Part shown: one piece after another, positions 11,720-20,754 of the stretch | Layout of the letters: every line of letters starts with the position of its first letter | Numbering within the stretch: position 1 is the stretch's first letter | Origin: Limnephilus marmoratus | Lineage: Eukaryota > Arthropoda > Insecta > Trichoptera > Limnephilidae | Length of the DNA stretch: 64,000 nucleotides | Direction: 5' to 3' | Assembly: GCA_917880885.1 (NCBI GenBank) | Contig: OU862934.1 | Span: 29,248,734-29,312,733, forward strand | Position numbers and translations under genes: made by a program | Notes under the pieces: generated by a model | The model's input: only the letters and a program-made list of their open reading frames with translations | What the model was told of the DNA's origin: nothing | Database searches by the model: none

Positions 11720-12310
11720 TTATTTTCACTCGCACGGATAGACAGAGAAGACAGACCGCCAAATAAACAAGATTTTAGCATATACACTCCTTGCCTCGTT
11801 CACCTGCATACATGCTTTCTATTATTCTGACTCTTGACATGACCCGACTCAAGTATCTGATTCATTTGGTCCTGCCATGTCTTCCTGGGGCTTCGTCGAT
11901 TTATTCTATCATTCACATTTGCTTCATATATTCTCCTTGCACTTCTTTCCTCGTTCATTCGCTCTACATGCCCAAACCATCTGAGCGTCCCTTTCTTAAT
12001 CTAACTCATTACGCTTACGTCTTGCGTTCTTTGCGGATCTCCACGTTTCTTAAACGATCATACATGGTTTTAATATACAACCGCCTCAGGGATCTAAATT
12101 TTACAGCAATGTCTATTTTCATCCTTCCTCTGCCAGTTCCATGCCTCACTGCCATACATCAGGGTAGGTACCAGTGCTCCATTATGGAAGGCTAGTTTCG
12201 CGTCTTTGGATAGTTTTTTGTTGGTGCCAACGGCGTTCAGTCCTCCATTAATAGAGTTACCTGCATTCACCCTTCTTTGAATATCTCTATCAGCCTCCCA
12301 TGTAAAAAAA
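11720..12310 (-). pseudogene. RTE-like LINE RT C-terminal fragment (copy 1)
   Basis: The long plus frame here is a shadow. On the minus strand, across frameshifts, one reads NAGNSINGGLNAVG, then ALVPTLMYGSEAWNWQ, then pieces of the domain ending near 11720. The same order is found at 62085-62705 on the minus strand. The region follows the RT core in RTE-like LINEs. It lacks the catalytic core and is heavily mutated. Confidence 0.7.
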
Positions 12311-12599
12311 TGAACTTCGTATTTATATTGTATACATCAATAAGCACCCACTTATAAGTAATAATTAATAATCTAAAATTAAAATGCCAAATTTTTTTTA
12401 TCAAATGTATAAAAAAAAATTGGTTAATAGTTAATACATTCGATAATATTATTATTTATTTTGGAAAAAAACTGTTTATTTATCATTCTGCTGTGTAATT
12501 ATTATTACGCGTAACAGCTGTTTCGCCCTCTGAAGGCATAATCCAACTGTAGTGAGGTCACTTACAAATTAAAGTAATAATAACTTTTAATCGTTACAA

Positions 12600-13033
12600 A
12601 TCATTAAACAACTGTACACATCCCTTGTTAGAAGCCTAATAGAATATAACTCCATAGTCAGGTCGCCCTTCTACAAAATTTGTATTCATACTATTGAAAG
12701 AATTCCAAGAAAATTTCAACGTTTTGTAAACTTAACATCCCTTTAGAGCACATAAATTATCCGTCGTTAGTGAATACTTTAAATATTCCAACATTAGAAA
12801 ACAGACGAAAAATAAACGACCTAACTTTTTTATTAAAATTATTAAACTCTAAATTCGACAGTTGTGAACTCCTGCAATTAATAAATCTACATGTACCTAC
12901 ACGAACAACTAGACAAACATTGACATTTTATATACGTACGTCTCATTCGAACTATGATTTACATTCTCCAATACAACGTTTGCATAGTCTTGGTAACAAA
13001 TACTTAAACAATATGGATGTAGATAAGTTTTAA
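12600..13033 (+). pseudogene. LINE (family J) RT C-terminal fragment
   Basis: Translation gives LYTSLVRSLIEYNSIV, SPFYKICIHTIERI and, from 12770, NRRKINDLTFLLKLLNSKFD, ELLQLINLHVPTRTTRQ, RLHSLGNKYL. This is the thumb/C-terminal region of a Jockey/CR1-type RT. The same region is found at 31479-31901 (plus) and 34574-35260 (minus). A stop lies near 12745 and the catalytic domain is missing. Confidence 0.75.
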
Positions 13034-13106
13034 GATTTTCACGGCCAAAAGCATTTTCGTTATTTGTTTTTGGGGTGTTATGCCGTGTTGCGCTACCTCC
13101 TTCTTT

Positions 13107-13142
13107 AGCCAACGTTTCGGACATCGTTGCATCATCAGGGCA
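13107..13142 (-). ncRNA. Hammerhead-like motif, stem II deleted
   Basis: Mirror copy of the motif at 13183-13223. The CTGATGA and GAAACGTT cores remain on the minus strand, but a 7-base deletion removes one side of stem II, so it should not fold. Confidence 0.5.
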
Positions 13143-13182
13143 GATCCGGCAGATCCGGTAGATGTCGGTAGATGCCGGATCT

Positions 13183-13223
13183 GCCCTGATGATGGACACT
13201 GCAACGATGTCCGAAACGTTGGC
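13183..13223 (+). ncRNA. Minimal type I hammerhead ribozyme-like motif
   Basis: Order: GCC (stem I), CTGATGA core, one extra T, GGACA-loop-TGTCC (5-bp stem II), GAAA core, CG, then GTT as the NUH site and GGC completing stem I. Stem III is the self-complementary ACGT, too short to close alone but able to pair between two copies. Penelope-like elements are known to carry such minimal hammerheads with short stem III. Folding and cleavage are not tested here. Confidence 0.65.
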
Positions 13224-13340
13224 TAAAGAAGGAGGTAGCGCAACACGGCATAACACCCCATAAACAAATAACGAAAATGCTTTTGGCCGTGAAAATCTTA
13301 AAACTTATCTACATCCATATTGTTTAAGTATTTGTTACCA

Positions 13341-13575
13341 TTAAGTATTTGACTATATTTTGTTTCTTATGTTTTATGTGACCTGTATTTTGTTAACGCT
13401 TGTATTTTATGTAACCTATTTTTTTTAACGCTTATATTTTATGTAACCTATATTTTGTTTTTAACATATATTATGTTACTTGTATTTTGTAAACCCATTC
13501 TTATCACTGTAATTAAAAAAATGTACACTGCATTCTATGTAAAAGCCCTATGGGCGTTTAAATAAATAAATAATA
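13341..13575 (+). repeat. LINE (family J) 3' UTR with AAAT tail
   Basis: Contains repeated TTTTATGTAACCTAT-type segments and ends in AAGCCCTATGGGCGTTT and a TAAATAAATAAATAA tract. The same 3' end occurs at 57830-58045. It continues the LINE interrupted by the palindrome. Confidence 0.65.
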
Positions 13576-13905
13576 TTATTGAATATTCATAACTGGAAAA
13601 ACTTTAATTTAATCTACAAATTAAACTTAATGACAATAAAATAAAGTATAAGTTGTTGGTAAGTTAGTTAGTTGAAGATAGGATACGGACATACTCATAA
13701 ATAGGACGGTGCAATCGATTTTGCCAAAAAAAGCTAGAGTCCACTGTAAAAATAATACGTATCAATAAATTTTCTCTTACCGATAAATGGCAGGAATAAA
13801 ACGTCAGCCCTAAAGCAAGCTATCCACTAAATTCATTACTGGCCTTTACTTTTATAGCTTGTTCCCTTCAACCAATCAAGGCAATTCTGGTCGCTTGCGA
13901 GCTCA
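13576..13905. other. No gene seen
   Basis: Unrecognised AT-rich DNA between two LINE copies. Confidence 0.4.
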
Positions 13906-15651
13906 ATAGGTCGCAATTTCTGCAAATCCAGTTTGCCACCTCTCACCAGACCTGACGGCTCACTAGCAAACACCGCCACCGAAAAGGCAAACTTATTAGG
14001 TAAAATGTTTGCGGATAACTCAACCCTCGATGACCAAGGTGCTGTCCCGACGTCGGTTCCTCACTGCGGTTTTCGTATGAAAAAGCTGAGGATTCGGCAT
14101 CGGGAAGTACTCCATGTTTTACGAGGGCTTGATGTTAATAAAGCTAGTGGGCCTGACGGAATACCTGCCCTGGTACTGCAGAGGTGCGCTGCAGAAATAG
14201 CTCCAACTTTGACGAAGCTCTTTAAATTGTCCCTGAAGACTGGCTCTGTGCCCTCTGGTTGGAAAAAAGCGGTTATCCATCCTATTCCAAAGAAGGGTGA
14301 CCGCTCCAACCCGGCCAACTACCGCCCCATAGCGATCACATCAGTTCTGTCTAAGGTGATGGAACGTGTGATCAACGACAAACTGCTCACATACCTCGAG
14401 AAGAACAAAATTATTAACGACCGTCAATACGGATTCCGGCGGAACCGCTCGTGCGGTGATCTTCTCGCGTATGTGACGCATGTTTGGGGGCGATGCCTGG
14501 AACGTTTCGGTGAGACCCAAACGGTTGCACTGGACATCTCCAAGGCCTTTGACCGGGTTTGGCACCGAGGACTTGTCAACAAACTGCATTCTTACGGACT
14601 TCCCGCATCCTTGTGTATGTGGATTGCCGACTTCTTGAGGGAGAGGTCGATTCAGACGGTAGTCGATGGTTTCACTTCTTCCTCACACTCGATAAATGCT
14701 GGCGTCCCGCAGGGATCGGTTCTGTCTCCGACTTTGTTTTTGTTGCACATCAACGACCTTTTGTCATGTGCACCAATTCACTGTTACGCGGATGACAGTA
14801 CAGTTCATGATAGCTTTTTGTTTGACAAGCCCCCAAAGGGCTCACAAACTCCAACAGCTCGTAGGGCTTTGAAGCAAAGAATGGACGGTTACCTCGAGAG
14901 TGTTTTCTCTTGGGGTAAAAATAATCTCGTTGAATTTAATGTTTCAAAGACCCAATCTTGTCTGATTACGTCTAAAAGGGATCGAAATGAAAATCTAGTC
15001 TCTTTCAACGGAAGCAATCTTCCGAACAGGCCCTCCATTGATATGCTTGGTGTAACCCTAAGTGACCAGCTCAGGTATGGGGGCTCCATCGAAGCCAGAG
15101 TAAAGTTAGCCTCCCAAAAACTGGGCGTACTGTACAGGGCCCGCAGATACTTTAATAGTACACAACTGCTAACCTTGTACAAATCACAAGTACGCCCCAC
15201 GGTTGAATTTGGCAGCCATCTCTGGTCTGGAGCTCCAAAATACCTGAAAAATACCCTCGACTCTGTGCAGAAACGGGCGGTCCGTTTGATAGATTCTCCC
15301 ATCTTAACAGACGGATTGCAATCTTTAGAGCACAGGCGTCGGGTGGGAATGCTATCCTTGTTCTACCGGTATTACAATGGAAGATGCTCTGAAGAACTAG
15401 CATCATTGATCCCTTCGGCACCGGTGCATAGTCGGGAAACACGCCAAACGCGTGCCCAACATTTGTACACGGTTGACATTTGTCACATGAGAACGGGTCG
15501 TTTCTTCGACTCGTTCTTGTGTTCAACAGCTCGGCTGTGGAATGATTTGCCGGCCTCTGTGTTTCCTCCTTCCTACAACATGGGTCTCTTCAAGACCAAT
15601 GTTCATTCCTTCCTCTCCTCAAAAAGACTCTCCACACAGCATCCCAGATGA
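13906..15651 (+). CDS. LINE reverse transcriptase, intact RT domain, N-terminus missing
   Basis: The frame is open through ~580 codons; the first codons are not a real start, as coding continues upstream to the truncation. Counting from the TTG at 13933, motifs are SGPDGIPALV near residue 72, NYRPIAITSVLSKVMERV near 129, QYGFRRNRSCGDL near 165, the first catalytic Asp in ALDISKAFDRVWH at 201, GVPQGSVLSPTLF near 257 and the catalytic YADD at 285-288. The C-terminal thumb ends with RLWNDLPASVF and a basic tail. No RNase H follows. All RT core residues are present with no frameshift. Without endonuclease it could act only if supplied in trans. Confidence 0.85.
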   Translation: MGRNFCKSSLPPLTRPDGSLANTATEKANLLGKMFADNSTLDDQGAVPTSVPHCGFRMKKLRIRHREVLHVLRGLDVNKASGPDGIPALVLQRCAAEIAPTLTKLFKLSLKTGSVPSGWKKAVIHPIPKKGDRSNPANYRPIAITSVLSKVMERVINDKLLTYLEKNKIINDRQYGFRRNRSCGDLLAYVTHVWGRCLERFGETQTVALDISKAFDRVWHRGLVNKLHSYGLPASLCMWIADFLRERSIQTVVDGFTSSSHSINAGVPQGSVLSPTLFLLHINDLLSCAPIHCYADDSTVHDSFLFDKPPKGSQTPTARRALKQRMDGYLESVFSWGKNNLVEFNVSKTQSCLITSKRDRNENLVSFNGSNLPNRPSIDMLGVTLSDQLRYGGSIEARVKLASQKLGVLYRARRYFNSTQLLTLYKSQVRPTVEFGSHLWSGAPKYLKNTLDSVQKRAVRLIDSPILTDGLQSLEHRRRVGMLSLFYRYYNGRCSEELASLIPSAPVHSRETRQTRAQHLYTVDICHMRTGRFFDSFLCSTARLWNDLPASVFPPSYNMGLFKTNVHSFLSSKRLSTQHPR

Positions 15652-15655
15652 CATA

Positions 15656-15686
15656 GGCCCTGAGGGAAATTATTTTCCTCAGGGCC
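15656..15686 (+). other. 3'-terminal hairpin of LINE, shared with SINE-L
   Basis: GGCCCTGAGG and CCTCAGGGCC-type arms around an AT-rich loop. The same hairpin, with drift, ends the SINE-L copies at 21375, 47885 and 62745 and is the likely RT recognition structure. Confidence 0.65.
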
Positions 15687-15702
15687 TCCTGTGTGGAGTT
15701 AA

Positions 15703-15794
<92 letters not shown>

Positions 15795-15972
15795 AATTTC
15801 TAGCCACACCCATTTACAGCCAGCATCGGGTAGATCGGAGATTCGCAAATATATAGGATATTTTTCTTCAGTGATCCGACAATCTATTCCCGACGACGTT
15901 TAAGGTATGAAGGCACGCTAGGTCTACGTACGCAACGCGTGCATAACTACGTTCTCAGGATAACGTGATTTT

Positions 15973-16580
15973 TTTAACATTAACTCCACACAGGAGGCCC
16001 TGTGGATAATTTCCCTCAGGGCCAATGTCATCTGAGATGCTGTGTGGAGGGTCTTTTTGAGGAGAGGAAGGAATGAATATTGGTCTTGAAGAGACCCGTG
16101 TTTTAGAATATTTGGAAACACAGAGGCTGGCAAATCGTTCCACAGCAGAGCTGTTGAACACAAGAAAGAGTTGAAGAAGCGACCCGTTCTCATGTGACAA
16201 ATGTCAACCGTGTACATTTGTTGGGCACGCGTTTGGCGTGTTTCGCGACTATGCACCTGTGTTGAATGACGCTAGTTCCTCGAAGCATCTTCAATTGTAG
16301 AACAAGGGTAGCATTCCCACCCGACGCCTGTGCTCTAAAGATTGCAATCCGTCTGTTAAGATGGGAGAATCTATCAAACGGACCGCCCGTTTTTGCACAG
16401 TGTCGAGGGTATTTTTCAGATATTTTGAAGCTCCAGATCAGAGGTGGCTGCCAAATTCAACCGTGGGGCGCGCTTGTGATTTGTACAGGGTTAGCAGTTG
16501 TGTACAATCTGCAGTATCTGCGGGCCTGTACAGTACGCCCAGTTTTTGGAAGGCTAACTTTACTCTGCTTCGATGGAGCT
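15973..16580 (-). pseudogene. Inverted second copy of the same LINE 3' end
   Basis: On the minus strand this matches about 15108-15705 of the neighbouring LINE, with frameshifts. Readable pieces include HSRETRQTRAQQMYTVDICH and GRFFNSFLCSTALLWNDLPA, then the 3' UTR hairpin region (weakened by substitutions). The two copies face each other tail to tail across ~180 bp and the A tract. Confidence 0.82.
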
Positions 16581-16775
16581 AGAGTACAGTTAGCTGTGCA
16601 TACTTGTTCTATGCACGCAATCCAAATTTGAATCGAAGTACCGCGATATATGTACCAATCTCTAAATTCATTATTAATCAAATTGTAATGTTGCGCGTCG
16701 AATCAAATTGTAACTGAATAAATTAATTGTTTTATCGGGCGATCCGTTTGACACATTCCCCTTTCATAATAATCG

Positions 16776-16990
16776 GATGTTCTACCGGTATTTCTATAAA
16801 ATATGGTCGGAGGAACTAGCGTCGTTGATCCTTTAGGCCCCGGTGCGTAGTCGAAACATGCCATTTATACGAACGGTGGAACGATTTGCCGGCCTCTATG
16901 TTTTCTCCCTCCCACAACAAAGGTCTTATCAAGACCCATGTTCACTTCTTCCTCTCCTCACACAGCATCCCCATACATATTAGGGAGGCG
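16776..16990 (+). pseudogene. Decayed fragment of the same LINE C-terminus
   Basis: Degenerate match to bases about 15361-15650: FYRY, EELASLIP, a stop, then ERFAGLY-like and a serine-rich end in other frames. Several indels. Older than its neighbours. Confidence 0.6.
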
Positions 16991-17101
16991 AATATGGGTA
17001 CCACCAACCCGGGAACCATTTATTGGACAACTAACACCTATTTTTCTTTTTCGTTATTTGTTTTTGGGGTGCTATGCCGTGTTGCGCTACCTCCTTCTTT
17101 A

Positions 17102-17142
17102 GCCAACGTTTCGGACATCGTTTCAGTGTCCATCATCAGGTC
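17102..17142 (-). ncRNA. Hammerhead-like motif, left arm of palindrome
   Basis: Minus strand: CTGATGA, T, GGACA-loop-TGTCC, GAAACGTT, GGC. Stem II is perfect; stem I keeps only the first pair (ACC against GGC). Confidence 0.55.
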
Positions 17143-17182
17143 AGATCCGGCAGATCCGGTAGATGTGATACCTACCGGATCT

Positions 17183-17223
17183 GCACTGATGATGGATACT
17201 GCAACGATGTCTGAAACGTTGGC
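17183..17223 (+). ncRNA. Hammerhead-like motif, right arm of palindrome
   Basis: CTGATGA, T, GGATA-loop-TGTCT, GAAACGTT, GGC. Stem II substitutions leave G-U or Watson-Crick pairs, so it is still foldable; stem I is weakened by GCC to GCA. Confidence 0.55.
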
Positions 17224-17310
17224 TAAAGAAGGAGGTGGCGCAACATGGCATAACACTCCAAAAACAAATAACGAAAATGCTTTTGGCCGTGAAAATCTTA
17301 AAACGTATCT

Positions 17311-17695
17311 AACTAACACTTCTGCTACAGGTTACCCCAAATGGTTCACTACATTTGGTGATCGAATTAATGAGGTCATCGGGTCTTGGCGGCTTATGCG
17401 TCAGCCCACCAATTATGTTGCAAACCAGATCGGGAGAGATAGGTCTAATAAGGCTAATGATGATTTTTCCAGGATGACCCTCTCGGAACATTGCCTTGTA
17501 CCGTAGTGGGAGGGATGGATTCATACTTCCGTTACTTACGGACATAATAATTCTCAGATTCCTATCCACGCCCCATATGTTTTTCTTTCCTCTACTTCTT
17601 TTAATTTCCTCTAATTCCTTTTCTTGAAAGACCTTCCAAACATCATCCTAAATATGACATAGGCCACGAAGTAAACTTTTTACATCACGATCTTC
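17311..17695 (+). mobile_element. SINE-L copy 1 (LINE-partner SINE)
   Basis: Plus-oriented: head with TACATTTGGTGATCG and GTCTTGGCGGCTTATGCGT, body with CCGTAGTGGGAGGGATG, then a tail with GACATAGGCCACGAAG and TTTTTACATCACG. The tail corresponds to the 3' end of the LINE at 15560-15705. The other copies lie on the minus strand at 21375, 43905, 47885 and 62740, with fragments elsewhere. Confidence 0.6.
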
Positions 17696-17696
17696 T

Positions 17697-18270
17697 TTGT
17701 GTCATCACTATTGGCCCTACAACCCCTGGTGGGTCTTGGCCTCCTCAAGAGTCTTCCTCCACTCATCTCGGTTTTGTGCCAGCTCTCTCCAGTTTGGAAG
17801 CTCCAAGATGGATATGTCTTTGAGGACGTTGTCGCTCCATCTTAGTCTTGGTCTTCCCAGGCTCCTTCGCCCTATTGGTCTTGAGTTCAGCAGGGACTTT
17901 GGTGCTTGATGCTCGGTCATTCTCTCCACATGACCCAGCCACCGAAGTCTTCCCAATTTTATAAATTTTGCGACGTTTAGCTCCTTAAACAAAGTATAGA
18001 GCTCATTGTTATAACGTCTGCGCCGAAATCCATTTTCTAAAACCGGTCCGAAGATGCGCCTCAAATTTTTTCTTTCAAAAACGTCCAGTGCTCGCTCATT
18101 CCTCTTAGTTAGTACCCAAGTCTCAGCTGCGTACGTAAGTACTGGTCTGATAAGTGTTTTGTACACTAATATCTTTGTGTTTCTGGACAGCAGTCTGGAC
18201 TTTAATAGGTTTTGTATGCGGAAATAAGAGCGATTTGCGTTCACTATGCGTTTCTGGATGTAGTCAATAT
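17697..18270 (-). pseudogene. RTE-clade RT C-terminal fragment (copy 1)
   Basis: Minus-strand ORF, open for over 175 codons: RIVNANRSYFRIQNLLKSR, VYKTLIRPVLTYAAETWVL, RRIFGPVLENGFRRRRYN, RLRWLGHVERMTEHQAP, GRRSLGRPRLRWSDNV and a terminal WRKTLEEAKTHQGL stop. This is the region C-terminal to the RT core in RTE LINEs. It is uninterrupted but lacks the catalytic domain. The 3' end after the stop is a short ATGATGA-type tail, as usual for RTE. The same protein end is at 51147-52148. Confidence 0.85.
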
Positions 18271-18711
18271 TAAAAAATTCTTTGTGTAGTCAATATTAAA
18301 AAAGTTAAATCGTATTTTCTCCCCACTATGAGAATCACTGGCTTACAAAAATAATACAAATGACCCACAAACCACCTAACACCCCTCGTACATAATATTA
18401 TGATTATTTCTCTGACCTAACACCACAAGCCAGCCTCTGTGTTCCTAACAGAAAGGTGCACCCGTGAGATGATGAATTGGGCAGTTTGCCCAAACCTTTA
18501 TTGGAATCTAACTTATTGAAACCAATCATTCATCCGAGCAGATTTATTAAAATCCTGTTTGAAATCTTACAGCAAGAAAACTTTTTTATTAAACAGCGAA
18601 AATTCTGAAACTATAAGCTATGGTATTAAGAAATTTGCCTAACTTTTACATTTAGAAGACATCCCAAACAATGCTTGTAGTAAGACTTAAGAGGAACTTA
18701 ACTGTAGAGAA
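18271..18711. other. No gene seen
   Basis: Unassigned. A short direct duplication (GTAGTCAATATTAAAAAA, about 18257 and 18284) is the only structure noticed. Confidence 0.4.
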
Positions 18712-19372
18712 AATCAGAAATACGTCATTTTTAAATCAGATTTTAGACGTACTGACTCTTTTCCACAAAAAATTATAAATGGATTTCAAAAGATTGTTCT
18801 TTTATCTATCATTCACATGTTTTAAATTTTGAAAAAAAAGTTTTTTTATTAGTATCGTCGGCAGATTTGTTAAATTTTCAAAAAAGATTTTGTTTATACC
18901 ACACCCATTTCTAATTAAATAATTATGCAGTAAAACAAATCAATACATTATCTGGGTATCGCATGTTTTAGAATTTTAATTTTAGTTTAAATAAAATCAT
19001 TAAAAAATATATACGTACATGTGTTTCTTGACGGAAATTGGTCCGTTTGTGTATTTATTTGCGCACTTACAAACTAATATATTTCAGATTATTTTAACAT
19101 TCTTACTTCACTTAAACATTATTAAAAAAAAATAATAAAAAATAATTACAAAAAGTACATTATTTTAATTGTTTTATCATTACGCCTTTCAACATTTTTG
19201 GATGTAGGTATAAATTAAAGTGAATTTGGAATGAAATAAAATCGATATTGAGTTATAATTTTAAAAAGTTGATAAGGAGAATAATTAATCTTTCTCATTG
19301 TAACCGCCCTGCACGATCGCAAGAACAACTGTCGACGAAATATGGATTTTCGGCCGCTGGCTGGTTATCTTA
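18712..19372 (+). mobile_element. MITE family B, copy 2
   Basis: Aligns along its length with 5387-6029, including TTAGACGT, GGTCCGTTTGTGTATTTATT, and the end GCCGCTGGCTGGTT. It sits head to head with copy 3, separated by a tRNA-SINE. Confidence 0.7.
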
Positions 19373-19375
19373 ATT

Positions 19376-19600
19376 AAATGAAGACAATATTAGCGAAACT
19401 CTATCAAAAATCTGAAAATAGAAAAATCAGCAAACGATTCGGTCACATCTGGGACCTGAATCCTAGAGCTTTGCCTTACCGGGGCGCAACTTACCGACTG
19501 AGCTTATGTATCCCTACCCGATTTGTTCATATTTGACTGTATCATACTTCGACTAAGAACTACCAACATTATCTTCATTTTCCTGAGGGCCATTAACCAG
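19376..19600 (-). mobile_element. tRNA-derived SINE, family 3 (copy 1)
   Basis: On the minus strand: TAAGCTCAGTCGGTAAG is a good A box, and GATTCAGGTCCCAGATGTG resembles a B box, 40-45 bp apart, inside a tRNA-like segment starting GGGATACATAAGC. A second copy, broken by two insertions, is at 60110-60960. Confidence 0.65.
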
Positions 19601-20291
19601 CCAGCGGCCGAGTATTCAAATTTCGTCAAAAGATATTCTTACGATCGCACACAGCGGTCCCAATGAGAAAGATTAATTATTCTCCGTACCAGCTTTTAAA
19701 AATAATAACTCAATATCGATTTTATTTCATTCCAAATTTGCTTTAATTTATACCTACATTTAAAAATGCTGAAAGGCGTGATGATAAAACTATTAAAATT
19801 AGGTACTTTTTGTAATTATTTTTTGATCATAAGTATTTATAATTCTTCAATATTGTCTAAAAAAATGTAAAAAAATTATAAAATATTACTTCGTTAGAAC
19901 GTAAATAAATGAACAAAATGAAGTATTTTCGTCACAAATCACGTGCGCGGATATTTTTTAAATGATTTTATTTAAACTAAAATTAAAATTGTGAAACATA
20001 GCTTTCCCAGATAATTAATTGATTTATTTTACTGCATATTGCAATTTTTCTTTGAAAATTTAACAAATCTGTCAACGACCTACGGTAAAACCTTATTGTA
20101 CTAAAAATAAACATATTTTCTCAAAATTTAAAACATACTCATAGCTTTGATAGATAAAAGAACAGTCTTTCGAAATCAATTTATATTTTTTTAATGAGTC
20201 TAGTTTTTGCACTGACAATTCGTGGTGAATTCCATTGTATTAGAATTTGAAATTAAAACACTTTTGTACTTTCTTCCACTAATTTATATTT

Positions 20292-20336
20292 CACCAGGAC
20301 CGGTTTCATCCTAGTACGGACATTTTCAGACTGGTA
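20292..20336 (-). ncRNA. Hammerhead-like motif, left arm of foldback
   Basis: Minus strand: ACCAG, T, CTGAAAA in place of CTGANGA, short stem II around GTCC/AGGA, GAAA, then the self-complementary ACCGGT, C and CTGGT pairing with ACCAG. The G8 position is A, so activity is doubtful. Confidence 0.45.
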
Positions 20337-20710
20337 GTTGAAATTCTTATGCTACGGTTATTTATACACTCTTAGGCAGGGGTACACAACATTGTCTCTA
20401 TATAATGAATATTTCTATTTTGTTAATTTTAAGGTATTATAAGTTATTTTGTTAATTTTAGGTACATACAGGTAATTATAAAGTTTATTATACTCAATTT
20501 ATATTCATTTGAAGTAAAAATATCTATTTAATATGTAACATCATTCATAATTTTAATAATAAACTTTATAATTACCTGTATGTACCTAAAATTAACAAAA
20601 TAACTTATAATACCTTAAAATTAACAAAATAGAAATATTCATTATATAGAGACAATGTTGTATACCCCTGCCTAAGAGTGTATAAATACCGTAGCATAAG
20701 AATTTCAACT

Positions 20711-20754
20711 ACCAGTCTGAAAATGTCCGTAATAGGATGAAACCGGTCCTGGTG
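20711..20754 (+). ncRNA. Hammerhead-like motif, right arm of foldback
   Basis: Same layout as the left arm: 5-bp stem I (ACCAG/CTGGT), CTGAAAA, weak stem II, GAAA, palindromic stem III ACCGGT and GTC cleavage triplet. The core carries the same A at the usual G8. Confidence 0.45.

Larger units (their letters stand above)
12991..13340. repeat. Near-perfect inverted duplication with hammerhead-like core
   Basis: Arms 12991-13150 and 13174-13340 are reverse complements except for a 7-base gap and about one substitution, with a 23-bp spacer. The outer ~35 bp of each arm are LINE sequence (the end of the RT fragment just upstream), the inner part is the repeat also found at 17048-17277 and 55440-55550. 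Inclusion of LINE sequence in both arms argues that the palindrome arose here by inverted duplication. Confidence 0.85.
13906..15792 (+). mobile_element. 5'-truncated LINE (CR1/Kiri-like) with A87 tail
   Basis: An uninterrupted RT ORF is followed by a ~55-bp 3' UTR with a strong terminal hairpin at 15656-15686 (GGCCCTGAG ... CTCAGGGCC) and a pure A tract of 87 bases at 15706-15792. A tail this long and clean suggests recent insertion or A-tract expansion. The 5' end is truncated before the RT; the endonuclease and ORF1 are missing. Related 3' ends lie at 15973-16580, 16776-16990 and 30770-31325. Confidence 0.88.
17048..17277. repeat. Second hammerhead-bearing palindrome
   Basis: Arms (about 17048-17160 and 17183-17277) are inverted copies of the same repeat as at 12991-13340, with more substitutions, so the arms are older. 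The right side continues with the GGCCGTGAAAATCTTAAAAC segment also seen beside the first palindrome, here without LINE sequence. Confidence 0.8.

Noticed and set aside
11791..12195. 134-codon plus-strand ORF
   Set aside because: Shadow of the minus-strand RTE-like RT fragment, whose motifs are on the other strand.
13933..15651. Host gene from the longest ORF
   Set aside because: All motifs are those of a LINE reverse transcriptase, with retroposon hairpin and poly-A.
13081..17277. CRISPR-like array from repeated AACGTTTCGGACATCG units
   Set aside because: Only inverted pairs, no regular spacing, animal genome context.
16886..17506. 206-codon ORF spanning several repeats
   Set aside because: It reads through a LINE scrap, a palindrome and SINE-L; all are repeats with no common protein.
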